A DNA stretch of 49,514 bases from Syntrophaceae bacterium UBA1163 (lineage in GTDB: Bacteria; Desulfobacterota; BSN033; UBA1163), in contig DBZJ01000183.1 in assembly GCA_002311635.1 (NCBI GenBank), forward strand, positions 1-49,514, read 5' to 3'. The number at the start of each line of letters is the position of its first letter. Position 1 is the first letter of the stretch. The translations under genes were made by a program, and so were the position numbers. The notes below the pieces were generated by a model, which saw only the letters and a program-made list of their open reading frames with translations, did no database searches and was not told where the DNA came from. Below, one piece after another: positions 33,048-40,376 of the stretch.

Positions 33048-34418
33048 ATGGCTGATAAATGGGACAAATATGAAGTGAAACCGACTGCGGAAGAAGCCTC
33101 CGGCCCTGAGCCAAAACCTGATAAATGGGACAAATATGAAGTCAAGTCCCCTGAAGAAACCAAACCTCAAGGTTTCGTCAGTGCCCTCCCTGGGGCAGCA
33201 GGCAAGTTGGCTCAAGATGCTGCTGCATCCCTTGTAGACGTTCCTGATTGGGCTGTTGAAATGCAAGAGAGACGGGAAGGGAAACCATACAAGGGATTGT
33301 TGACAACTCCCCTTCCTTGGATCAACCAGTCTATTAGGGATTTAAGCAGGAAAGGGGCTGCGGCTATTTCCAAGCCTCAAGTCAGCGACCGAGAAAGGAA
33401 GATAGCCGAAACGGTGGAGACCCCTCTTAGAGTGCTCAATGAAGTAGGCAAGGCTGCGGGCGACATTGCCCAAACCGTAACCGGAAGCCCCAACGCTGGA
33501 ACTCTGGTTGAAACAGGCGTGAACCTTGCCCCTACTTTCTTGGGCAGGAAGGGAGGCAAGGAGATTGCAGAGAAGGCGGTTGATTTGGCTTCCGATGTGT
33601 CCAAAAAAGTTCCTGAACGAATGTATAGAAGCGCAGTCAAGCCGGAGAAAAAACTATCCGTTGCAGAAAATAAAGCTCTTGTGGACAAAGGACTGGACTC
33701 CAGGACTCTCGTAAGTGATGGATTCCAAGGGGTGCGGAAGTTGGAAAGGATAATTGATAACACTACAGATGAGATCGACGACATCATAGACAGGGCTTCC
33801 AAGAGAGGGGACTCAGTAAGCACTCAACCCCTTCTTAAGCGGCTTGAAAAGGTACGAGACTCCTATCCAAGCTGGCGGGGAGATGAGGCATTCAACAAAA
33901 TGGTTGAGGATATAGAAAAGCAAGGAAAACAAATGCCCATCTCAGAAGCTCAAAAATTAAAACGACAGCTTAACCATGCGTATGACAAGGAATCGTCTGC
34001 ACTATTGAACGAAGGTGAGAAAGCCTTGAGACATGGGATTCTGGATGAGGAGATTAAACTACATCCAGAATTAAAGAAGTTGGGTCAGAATGAAAAAACA
34101 ATGATTGACTTACAGAAGGCCATCAATGATCGGGTCAAAGCCCAAGGGAAAAAGGATCTCATTGGTTTAGGCAATCTGCTAAAAATAGGAATGGGAATAG
34201 GAGGCTATGTATCAGGGGGTCATCCAGGTACAATGGCAGTCGCAACATTCGCTTCAATGATGGTTGAACATCCTACAATTAAATCAGCCTTAGCGATAGC
34301 ATTAAATGAAGCTCGGAAAGTAGGAACAAAAGGGGCCAAAGTTGCGGTTGGTGCGATTCCACCGATCCCTGTTATACCAGGGGGCATTCCACAACAAGGC
34401 AAGCCACAAAAGGAGTAA
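33048..34418 (+). CDS. Structural/ejection-like protein with DKWDKYEVK repeat
   Basis: 456 residues. The N terminus carries a nine-residue direct repeat DKWDKYEVK at residues 3-11 and 25-33, with nearly identical DNA. The middle is helical, containing a hydrophobic glycine-rich stretch near the C terminus (LLKIGMGIGGYVSGGHPGTMAVATFASMM) that could enter a membrane, and the end is proline/glycine rich. Repeats of this kind open several podovirus-like internal proteins. ATG 33048 is chosen because GGAG lies 8 nt upstream; GTG 33039 and ATG 33042 are in frame. Confidence 0.5.
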   Translation: MADKWDKYEVKPTAEEASGPEPKPDKWDKYEVKSPEETKPQGFVSALPGAAGKLAQDAAASLVDVPDWAVEMQERREGKPYKGLLTTPLPWINQSIRDLSRKGAAAISKPQVSDRERKIAETVETPLRVLNEVGKAAGDIAQTVTGSPNAGTLVETGVNLAPTFLGRKGGKEIAEKAVDLASDVSKKVPERMYRSAVKPEKKLSVAENKALVDKGLDSRTLVSDGFQGVRKLERIIDNTTDEIDDIIDRASKRGDSVSTQPLLKRLEKVRDSYPSWRGDEAFNKMVEDIEKQGKQMPISEAQKLKRQLNHAYDKESSALLNEGEKALRHGILDEEIKLHPELKKLGQNEKTMIDLQKAINDRVKAQGKKDLIGLGNLLKIGMGIGGYVSGGHPGTMAVATFASMMVEHPTIKSALAIALNEARKVGTKGAKVAVGAIPPIPVIPGGIPQQGKPQKE

Positions 34419-34434
34419 ATAATGGATAGAGAAA

Positions 34435-34731
34435 CTAATCCTTCTTGGCCACTACGTTCCATTTTGGCACTTCGTCGAAGATTGTATATCTATAGGAGAC
34501 CCCGGTTAGGTTATGGATCGCCTCTGCGAGTGGTTCTAAGGTATCATCTATCGGAATCAGCAGAACATTTTCTGTTAATGCTTGAATGTCTTTATTTTTG
34601 TTTTTTAGTTCCCGTAGTTTTATTACGGTATTTCCGTAATGTTCTACTTCAGCGAGTTCAGCGGGTGTTCTTTTGCTTGGATCTTTTGAAGCTGAAGCGG
34701 GCCTTTCGACGACCAACAGAATAGAGTGCAT
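34435..34731 (-). CDS. Unrecognised protein on the opposite strand
   Basis: 98 residues and the only minus-strand gene of the element. A GAAAGGAG ribosome binding site precedes ATG 34731. The sequence is charged, with a helical middle (KLRELKNKNKDIQALTENVLL) and a C-terminal segment VSYRYTIFDEVPKW; no known domain. It converges with the structural block and diverges from the replication block, the place where a regulator would be expected. Confidence 0.55.
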   Translation of the reverse strand: MHSILLVVERPASASKDPSKRTPAELAEVEHYGNTVIKLRELKNKNKDIQALTENVLLIPIDDTLEPLAEAIHNLTGVSYRYTIFDEVPKWNVVAKKD

Positions 34732-34830
34732 AATTTTTCTCCTTTCGTTGATGTAGGTAAAATCAATATATCAAAGAGGAAGTAGGAATGACAATGAAAT
34801 TATAATTTGGAGATCACCTCCATCCGTCAC

Positions 34831-34879
34831 CCTGGGACACTGGGTCGTCCTCCATTTCTCCTTTCCCCAGTGTCCTGGG
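34831..34879 (+). promoter_or_regulatory. Hairpin in the divergent intergenic region
   Basis: GACACTGGG (34836-34844) pairs with CCCAGTGTC (34866-34874), extended to 14 bp with two G-T pairs; the 21-nt pyrimidine loop contains CCTCC and CTCCTT. It lies 25 nt before the next ATG and could control its translation. Confidence 0.45.
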
Positions 34880-34903
34880 ATGACTTTCACTTCATGAGGC
34901 AGT

Positions 34904-35194
34904 ATGAAAATTTCAGTAATGGCTATCCGATTGATTGACCCGAATAAGCAATCTCACGCCTATATGTCTGGTCTAAGAGCCTTCGCCGATGTCAAATTTG
35001 ACATGCTCCTCATCAGAGACTTCAAGATTTTTCAGAGGGACGAACGGGTCTACAGCATCTCACCGTCTGTAGTCTTCAAGCAAGATGGAAAGAATCAATT
35101 TCACCCGCTCGTCTCCATGCCCGACGAGCTGAGAGCGGAGGTTGATGCTGAAATCGTCTCAGCATACTTCAAGGTGAAGGAGAAAAAGCCCTAA
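34904..35194 (+). CDS. SpoVG-like nucleic-acid-binding protein
   Basis: 96 residues. The pattern FDMLLIRDFKIFQ ... YSISPSVVFKQDGKNQFHPLVSMPDELRAEVDAEIVSAYFK follows SpoVG (a beta strand, basic strand, FHPL, then a helix ending AYF). SpoVG proteins bind DNA and RNA and act as site-specific regulators. Here it is the first gene of the replication block. ATG 34904 is preceded by a weak GAGG. Family call is from the C-terminal half and is moderate. Confidence 0.5.
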   Translation: MKISVMAIRLIDPNKQSHAYMSGLRAFADVKFDMLLIRDFKIFQRDERVYSISPSVVFKQDGKNQFHPLVSMPDELRAEVDAEIVSAYFKVKEKKP

Positions 35195-35315
35195 TCTCCA
35201 AATAAGTGAACTCCTTTAAATTTGCATAATAAAATAATAAAGAATGAAGAAAACACTTGACCAAATCGTCAAGCAATTTGCAAAATGTAATAGAGTGAGA
35301 AAGGAGAAATGAGCT

Positions 35316-35498
35316 ATGAAAAAATCCCAAATCGAACAGGTAGAAGTAGAAGCAATGAAATTTATCGGGGTAGGCATTCCGATATCTCTTCACAAAGAGC
35401 TTCGCATGGAGGCAGCGAGAGAAGGAACATCAGGATCTCAACTTCTTCAGAAGGCAATCATCTATTATCTCAACCTGATGAAAAGAAGGAATGGATGA
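35316..35498 (+). CDS. Ribbon-helix-helix protein
   Basis: 60 residues. A strand (MKFIGVGIPISL) then helices (HKELRMEAAREGTSGSQLLQKAIIYYLNL) match the CopG/Arc RHH fold, with the G-T/S turn between helices. Such small proteins repress plasmid rep genes (CopG), which fits its position two genes upstream of the helicase. GAAAGGAG ribosome binding site; operator not identified. Confidence 0.65.
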   Translation: MKKSQIEQVEVEAMKFIGVGIPISLHKELRMEAAREGTSGSQLLQKAIIYYLNLMKRRNG

Positions 35499-35522
35499 CA
35501 ACGAGAAAGGAGCTTGAAAGAT

Positions 35523-35768
35523 ATGAAAGGCATAGTCAGATGGTTCAGTCCACGAAAGGGATTTGGTTTTATTTTTTCACAGGAGCTTGGCGGAGATATT
35601 TTCGTCCATGTCTCTGATATCGTCGGCAATGGAGGGGTTAAGGCCCTTTTCATTGATGACGAAGTAAAGTTTGAAACAGAGCAGTCACCGAAAGGCATTA
35701 AGGCAATCAAGGTAGTGGTAACTATGAAAGGAGTTAGGAAAGATGAGAACGAAGCCCGATCACAATGA
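35523..35768 (+). CDS. Cold-shock domain protein
   Basis: 81 residues. RNP1 is KGFGFI (residues 12-17) and RNP2 is DIFVHVS (residues 25-31), both intact, so it should bind single-stranded nucleic acid. The C-terminal 15 residues extend past the usual 66-residue fold. Start ATG 35523 is spaced well from AAAGGAG at about 35506. Its end overlaps the helicase gene by 26 nt, and this coupling suggests it assists unwound DNA or mRNA during replication of the element. Confidence 0.85.
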   Translation: MKGIVRWFSPRKGFGFIFSQELGGDIFVHVSDIVGNGGVKALFIDDEVKFETEQSPKGIKAIKVVVTMKGVRKDENEARSQ

Positions 35769-37251
35769 TCCTTCCATAAGAAATCCCGAAGTCAGAAGAC
35801 GTAAACCTGAACTTGACAGCAAACCAGAACGGCAAATCATAATGGGAATGGTTGTGTCAAAGGTGTTCCTGGAAAAGATCATCCAGATCTGCTCCCTTGA
35901 CCTCTTTCAAGTATCATTCGGTCGCCGTGTCGCTCAGTGGTGCCTTGATCACTATGAGAAATATCATGAGGCCCCAGGCAGAACGATTGAAGACATTTAT
36001 TTAAAAGAAAGTAAGACAATACCTGAAGAAGACACAGCCTTGATTGAAGAATTCCTGGGTGGGCTATCAGGCGAGTATGAACAACAGAAAGAAGAGTTTG
36101 ATAGGGTGGGTTTCAATTTAGATGAAGCAAAGACCTACTTCCGTCTTAGTGCCCAAAAAAATCTTCAGGACTCACTGCAAAAATCCAGCATATCAGAAAG
36201 GCCAGAGGAAGGTGAAAAGGCGATTGAGAAATGCAGAAGTACAATCGCCAGAATCAATGCCCAGGCCGATGACCATTTTGGCTCCCCTATCAATCTGGAC
36301 GATTTACAGGCTATGAAGATCCCTACCCGCCCTGTAATTATTGACCCCATTATCTTGCAACAATCGCTCACAATGATCGTGGCCGAGAGGGGCATAGGAA
36401 AGACATTCCTTGCCCTGTCACTTGGGCTGGCAGCGTGCTCAGGGGGCATGGTAGGCCCCTGGAAATGCAAGAACCCAATGAGTGTGCTTTATGTTGATGG
36501 GGAGATGAATGCTGAGGAGATGAGAAACAGAATCTCTTCTCTCATCAATGGTAATTTCTCAAAGCCTACCAGACCATTTGGGCTTTACTCAAACGACCTC
36601 CTCTATCTTGACAACAGAAAACCACCGATCAACCTTGCCAAGCAGACCTACCGTGACCACATTTACGCCCTACTGGACAAGAGGACAGATATCGGGCTGG
36701 TTATTCTTGATAACATTGCGGCACTGATACCAGGCATTGATGAAAATTCAAAGCAGGACTGGGATCCGATCAATCAATGGCTTATCTCCCTCCGCATCCT
36801 GGGCCTTGCAGTAGTCCTGCTTCACCATGCTGGCAAGAGTGGCAAGCAAAGAGGCACAAGCGGCAGGGAGGACAACATGGATCTCATTCTCAATCTGGAA
36901 CGGCCTTCGGGATACAAGCCAGAGGATGGATGCAGATTTGTGACAGAGATCGTCAAGGGGAGAAGCATATTGGGCGACGATGTCAAGTCCCAGGAGTTTA
37001 GATTCGTCAGGGTTGATGAAAAGAAAACCCTCATTACTGTGGCCCCCCCAGGAGAGGAATTAGGACGGCTCATCATAACTGCATTGGGGAAGGGGTACTC
37101 TCCACAAGACATTTCAGAGAATCTGGGTTGCACACCTGCTAATGTCACTTACCACAAACGTCAGGCCCAAAAGAAGGACTACCTGACCAGGGATGGAAAG
37201 TTTACTTCAAAAGGTCTGAGGCTCTATGACCACGTGAAGCTCGACTTCTAA
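35743..37251 (+). CDS. repA: Replicative helicase with C-terminal winged helix (RepA/DnaB-like)
   Basis: 502 residues. An N-terminal DnaB-N-like helical region (about 25-130: VFLEKIIQICSLDLF ... RRVAQWCLDHYEKY) precedes a RecA-like motor. Walker A is AERGIGKTFLA (about 213-223), Walker B ILDN (about 320), and the HHAGKSGKQRGTSG sensor segment (about 361-374) is that of the AAA_25/RepA hexameric helicases. Residues about 443-502 form a helix-turn-helix (DISENLGCTP, VTYHKRQA, YLTRDGKFTSKGL) shared with the 245-residue protein at 28177. Fusion of helicase and DNA-binding domain suggests one protein both finds and opens the origin. It overlaps the cold-shock gene by 26 nt. The putative origin lies immediately downstream. 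Confidence 0.8.
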   Translation: MRTKPDHNDPSIRNPEVRRRKPELDSKPERQIIMGMVVSKVFLEKIIQICSLDLFQVSFGRRVAQWCLDHYEKYHEAPGRTIEDIYLKESKTIPEEDTALIEEFLGGLSGEYEQQKEEFDRVGFNLDEAKTYFRLSAQKNLQDSLQKSSISERPEEGEKAIEKCRSTIARINAQADDHFGSPINLDDLQAMKIPTRPVIIDPIILQQSLTMIVAERGIGKTFLALSLGLAACSGGMVGPWKCKNPMSVLYVDGEMNAEEMRNRISSLINGNFSKPTRPFGLYSNDLLYLDNRKPPINLAKQTYRDHIYALLDKRTDIGLVILDNIAALIPGIDENSKQDWDPINQWLISLRILGLAVVLLHHAGKSGKQRGTSGREDNMDLILNLERPSGYKPEDGCRFVTEIVKGRSILGDDVKSQEFRFVRVDEKKTLITVAPPGEELGRLIITALGKGYSPQDISENLGCTPANVTYHKRQAQKKDYLTRDGKFTSKGLRLYDHVKLDF

Positions 37252-37262
37252 AAGAGGAACAG

Positions 37263-37328
37263 ATGGAAGGGTTTTGTTTCAGAGAATGGATCAGGAGGTT
37301 TTTTGGGGAAAAAATTAAAGAAAAATGA
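37263..37328 (+). CDS. Possible 21-residue peptide
   Basis: MEGFCFREWIRRFFGEKIKEK, amphipathic and basic, 4 nt after AAGAGGAA. It lies between the helicase stop and the repeat cluster. Real translation is unproven; chance is quite possible. Confidence 0.25.
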   Translation: MEGFCFREWIRRFFGEKIKEK

Positions 37329-37493
37329 CTGGTCAATTAAAGAGGGGGGTCATAGACCCCCCCTCTTTCTTTAATTGACTTTTTTAAAGACTCAATTAAA
37401 GACTCAAATCTTTAATTATGAATAATATTAACATGTTAAGCTTTTCAATTAAAGAACAATTAAAGACATATCTGATAGTCTTTAATTAAAGAC
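37313..37493. repeat. AATTAAAG iteron cluster, putative replication origin
   Basis: The word AATTAAAG or its complement occurs at 37313, 37335, 37369(-), 37394, 37410(-), 37447, 37458 and in the perfect 16-bp palindrome GTCTTTAATTAAAGAC (37478-37493, both strands). Several are extended to CAATTAAAGA. The segment is AT-rich and directly follows the helicase gene, as iteron origins often adjoin rep genes. Confidence 0.65.
37339..37386 (+). terminator. Intrinsic terminator after the helicase gene
   Basis: GGGGGGTC (37344-37351) pairs with GACCCCCC (37355-37362), extended by AAAGA/TCTTT past a one-base bulge; T-rich runs follow. The arms continue into two AATTAAAG copies, so terminator and iterons overlap. 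Confidence 0.7.
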
Positions 37494-37566
37494 TTTTTAA
37501 AGAGACTTTTTCGGCATTCTGACCACCTGAAAACATCCCCAAAAAGGGGCAGAAAGGAGATGAAAA

Positions 37567-37779
37567 ATGAAAGGTAAAAAGAACAGCGACAGGTTGTTGG
37601 TCAATCTGTTAAAGGCTGCCGGTGTTGACGTGGAAGCAGGGACGATGGATGACAGGGCCTTTGACATTGATGGCCCAATCTTCAAAACCTTCATGGAGGA
37701 GAGAGGTTATAAAATGCCATCCCAGGAGGAGATCGAGCGGGAGTATAAGAGGCTTTTGAAGGAGAACGGTCAGGTCTAA
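37567..37779 (+). CDS. Small protein, function unknown
   Basis: 70 residues, GAAAGGAG ribosome binding site. The N terminus is basic and helical (MKGKKNSDRLLVNLLKAAGVDV) and the C terminus is a charged helix (SQEEIEREYKRLLKEN). No family recognised. It is the first gene beyond the putative origin. Confidence 0.55.
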   Translation: MKGKKNSDRLLVNLLKAAGVDVEAGTMDDRAFDIDGPIFKTFMEERGYKMPSQEEIEREYKRLLKENGQV

Positions 37780-37806
37780 ATAAACCCAAGAGAGGAGAAT
37801 ATCAAA

Positions 37807-38343
37807 ATGAGAACGAGTAGAGTTTTCGGCAAGGGGGCCTTCACACTTCGGGTTTCAGGAGAAGAGATTCCACGAGAATTGATCAGACAGGTTTGGCGTC
37901 AGACATATGGGGATGAGCCTGTCCCTGAGAAGATATTCGGCTACGTCGTCTCAAGGAGGAGCTACCTAAAGAAGAGAGGCGAAATTCAGGCAGGGAATAA
38001 GGCGAGCGGTCATCCAAATCTAATCACGTTTGCCAACGAATGGGAATATGGCGAGCCCGATCCCACAACGATAGCGCATACCTTTTGGATCTTAAGAAGA
38101 GAATGGCTGATGTTCGTCCTAAAGAATTCCATTGAACCGCTGAGGGAGAGCATCATGCACGAGTTGAAACACATCGGGGACGGCGACTTCACAAAGCTAT
38201 GGACAGCTTACCAGGCAAAATTGAAAGAGGTCATGTCACAGGAAGGATCAATTCAAGATTTATGCCCATCGAAAGACAGCGTGGAGGAGGAAGGATCAAT
38301 TCAAGCTTTCTGTCGCCCTCTGGATGTGGAGGATGAGGAATGA
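37807..38343 (+). CDS. Putative zinc metallopeptidase (HExxH)
   Basis: 178 residues. HELKH at residues 118-122, within a helix (RESIMHELKHIGDGDF), fits the zincin motif HExxH; the third ligand is not obvious (Asp126/Asp128 nearby are candidates). The domain before it (residues 20-110) is unrecognised. The C terminus carries a direct repeat EGSIQ(D/A)(L/F)C at 146-153 and 162-169, with near-identical DNA, and an acidic end. It might be an element-encoded protease of the kind that removes repressors (compare ImmA-type proteins), but that is inference. Confidence 0.5.
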   Translation: MRTSRVFGKGAFTLRVSGEEIPRELIRQVWRQTYGDEPVPEKIFGYVVSRRSYLKKRGEIQAGNKASGHPNLITFANEWEYGEPDPTTIAHTFWILRREWLMFVLKNSIEPLRESIMHELKHIGDGDFTKLWTAYQAKLKEVMSQEGSIQDLCPSKDSVEEEGSIQAFCRPLDVEDEE

Positions 38344-38465
38344 AAAGGCGAGAGAGACGAATCCCCAGTCATCGACCTAAACCAAGGAAGACCACTCTCA
38401 GTGCTCTCCTCAGTGATGCCAGGTTTGCTGTAAAGGCAAAGGCTAAGCAATCAAGAAGGATTTAA
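38340..38465 (+). CDS. Small basic protein
   Basis: 41 residues, 16 of them Lys or Arg. ATG overlaps the preceding stop codon (ATGA), which argues for coupled translation although no separate ribosome binding site is seen. Probably nucleic-acid binding; no family. Confidence 0.45.
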   Translation: MKRRERRIPSHRPKPRKTTLSALLSDARFAVKAKAKQSRRI

Positions 38466-38596
38466 AGCCCAGGACACAAGGAAAGCCCTGTTGGTGTGGC
38501 GTTCCATGTCAGAGGGATGGGTACTGGTTTAATGTGGATTTAGATGATTCGGGGTTTCATGAGAAAATTATGTGTAAAGACCATGGAAAATGGTGA
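38447..38596 (+). CDS. Zinc-knuckle reading frame without a standard start
   Basis: The frame reads ...KPCWCGVPCQRDGYWFNVDLDDSGFHEKIMCKDHGKW and ends at TGA 38594-38596. CxC-x3-C and a later CxxH would bind one zinc, and the sequence looks like a real small protein. Between the preceding in-frame stop and the first cysteine there is no ATG, GTG or TTG; an ATC at 38450 would be the only near-cognate start. It overlaps the end of the 41-residue gene in another frame. Decayed 5' end or non-standard start are equally possible. Confidence 0.35.
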   Translation, partial: AIKKDLKPRTQGKPCWCGVPCQRDGYWFNVDLDDSGFHEKIMCKDHGKW

Positions 38597-38752
38597 TGTG
38601 GGGAGAATCAAGGCAAACCTGAAAAAACAAACTGTAATGATATTGATACCATTTGGGTTGACCCTACACGAAAAGGGGAAAAGGGCATAAAGGCGGGACT
38701 TTGGCCCCTGGGGTGGAGCTTATTCACCACAAAAGATTTCTAAAAATAATGC

Positions 38753-38781
38753 TTGACAAATGTATAAATATGTGCTTAAAT
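38753..38781 (+). promoter_or_regulatory. Sigma-70 promoter of the tyrosine recombinase gene
   Basis: TTGACA (38753-38758), 17-nt spacer, TTAAAT (38776-38781); ATG follows 30 nt later after AAAGGAGG. Confidence 0.7.
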
Positions 38782-38811
38782 GTTTATGTAGGATAAAGGA
38801 GGCCAACCAAT

Positions 38812-39405
38812 ATGAAGAAGAAAGAGACAGAGTTTCTCACAGAGGAAGAAGCAGAAGCCATGCTTAGAGTTCCAGACAGAAGGACTCTTCAAGGCAAGCG
38901 CGACTATGCCATTTTGCTTACCCTTCTCACTACGGGGCTAAGGAAAGCTGAAATCTGTAGCCTCAAGGTTAGTTCTTTGGCTACCTACCGTAGTCAAGCC
39001 ATGATTGATGTGACTGGCAAAGGGAAAAGGTTCAGGCGAGTCCCCTTGAAGCCTGAAGCTCTGTTGGCCATTCAAGACTATCTTAAGGTCAATGGGAATG
39101 GGGCGCCCGATCATCCCTTGTTTTACACTCTGGGCAAGCATGGCCCCTATGAATCCTCTCCTCTTACCTATAAATCAGTTTACACCTTGATCAAGAGTTG
39201 TGCCGAGAAGGCCCTCATCAAAAAGAACATTCATCCCCATTGCCTCAGACATACCTTTGCCACGACCCTACTGGATCAAGGGAATGACCTCAAGACCGTG
39301 CAGGTATTAATGGGACATGCTGAGATTTCTTCAACTGAGGTTTACCTTCACACAACGGATGACCGCAAGGTTGATGCCGTGAACAGCCTGAAATTTGGGT
39401 CATAG
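38812..39405 (+). CDS. Tyrosine recombinase, catalytic domain only
   Basis: 197 residues. Active-site residues: Arg44 (TTGLRKAEI), HxxR as HCLRHTFATTLL, GHAEISSTEVYLHT with the histidine and the nucleophile tyrosine. It lacks the N-terminal core-binding (SAM-like) domain of XerC/D and phage integrases, which are near 300 residues. It starts with its own promoter and ribosome binding site, so it is a complete short gene rather than a fragment. Possible job: resolving dimers or inverting DNA within the element; integration is more likely the task of the serine recombinase. Confidence 0.8.
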   Translation: MKKKETEFLTEEEAEAMLRVPDRRTLQGKRDYAILLTLLTTGLRKAEICSLKVSSLATYRSQAMIDVTGKGKRFRRVPLKPEALLAIQDYLKVNGNGAPDHPLFYTLGKHGPYESSPLTYKSVYTLIKSCAEKALIKKNIHPHCLRHTFATTLLDQGNDLKTVQVLMGHAEISSTEVYLHTTDDRKVDAVNSLKFGS

Positions 39406-39529
39406 AATGGGGAAAATATCACCCAAACCACTTTTTCGGGTCTTAGAATCACAAAGGTTTTCTGTGTTCAATTTATCCTGATTTGGGTAATAAAAAAACT
39501 TTGTGAGGTTTGAAAGGGGGTGAGATGGG

Positions 39530-39703
39530 ATGAGAAGAAAAGAGATGCCAGATAAGGAGCTTGTTCGGCCTGGATTCCAGCTTGAAAAGGACGTTTGGTT
39601 TACGGTGAGAAAGTTAGCCCTGGAGCAAAGAAGGGATGCCGGGGATTTGATGCGTGAGGCTATCAACGATTATCTTCGCAAGCATGGGCACAAAGGAGGA
39701 TGA
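39530..39703 (+). CDS. Ribbon-helix-helix protein
   Basis: 57 residues. PGFQLEKDVWFTVRKLALEQRRDAGDLMREAINDYLRKHG gives one strand and two helices in the RHH (CopG/MetJ-like) arrangement. AAGGGGG lies upstream at about 39514. The stop overlaps the next ATG (ATGA). DNA-binding regulator, target unknown. Confidence 0.6.
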   Translation: MRRKEMPDKELVRPGFQLEKDVWFTVRKLALEQRRDAGDLMREAINDYLRKHGHKGG

Positions 39704-39915
39704 AAGTGCAGATTGAAGGGAAACCGATGAGAGTGAAACTGAGAGCCGATCTAACCAAATATGATAAGAGATGCAAAAGCGGTGAATTAGGATGGACTAT
39801 GCCAAATGCCAAATTGACTGTTTGGGGAAGTCAAGACCGATTTGTGGCTGTTCAGTTTGACAATGGGGCTAAGTTAGATACTTTATGGAAGGGTTTGGAG
39901 TTGATAAACCACTAA
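39700..39915 (+). CDS. Small protein, function unknown
   Basis: 71 residues, overlapping the RHH gene by 4 nt, with AAAGGAGG before the ATG. Mostly beta by pattern (KVQIEGKPMRVKL, AKLTVWGSQDRFVAVQFDNG). It might be an SH3-like fold; no family recognised. Confidence 0.5.
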   Translation: MKVQIEGKPMRVKLRADLTKYDKRCKSGELGWTMPNAKLTVWGSQDRFVAVQFDNGAKLDTLWKGLELINH

Positions 39916-40157
39916 CCTATCATTGAACCTGAGCGATCCTGAGCGTCCTGGCATAGCTAAAATGAAGCAGGGGATGAAGCAAAAGGATGGGGGTCAGGCT
40001 CAAGGGAGGCCATGGGCCAAGGGGCCAAACACTCGTGGTATGACCCCCCACCCCCCCTCAGTGTCCATGGTCGCTGGCCCATAACTTTTTTATCCCAGGA
40101 GACCTTAACAAACTTGTCCACTCCTGGTGAAGATGGCAGGTAAGGAGATGAGAGAGA

Positions 40158-40376
40158 ATGCCACTTTTCGCATTGAAACTTAATTTCCTGATTCCAGACG
40201 AACTGGTGAAAAGGCTTGACTCTCTCGCCAGGGAAGTGGGTGAGCCGATAGACAGGGTCGTCTCCGATCTGCTTGAGATGCACATCGACGAACTGTCCAG
40301 TTTGTCTGTTTCGATTCTGAATAGGGGGTTAGAAGGTTGGGAGAAAATGAAGAAAGAGGGCAAGAAAAATGGCTGA
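40158..40376 (+). CDS. RHH-like small protein before the recombinase
   Basis: 72 residues. KLNFLIPDELVKRLDSLAREVGEPIDRVVSDLLEMHIDEL resembles a ribbon-helix-helix domain. Its stop overlaps the start of the serine recombinase by 8 nt, so it is co-translated and may act as a directionality factor or repressor of integration; that is inferred from position. Confidence 0.55.
   Translation: MPLFALKLNFLIPDELVKRLDSLAREVGEPIDRVVSDLLEMHIDELSSLSVSILNRGLEGWEKMKKEGKKNG

Noticed and set aside
37313..37493. CRISPR array
   Set aside because: The repeated word is only 8-10 bp, in both orientations and irregularly spaced; no spacers or cas genes.
38340..38596. Programmed -1 frameshift joining the basic and zinc-knuckle frames
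   Set aside because: No slippery heptamer is in the correct phase before the upstream stop codon.
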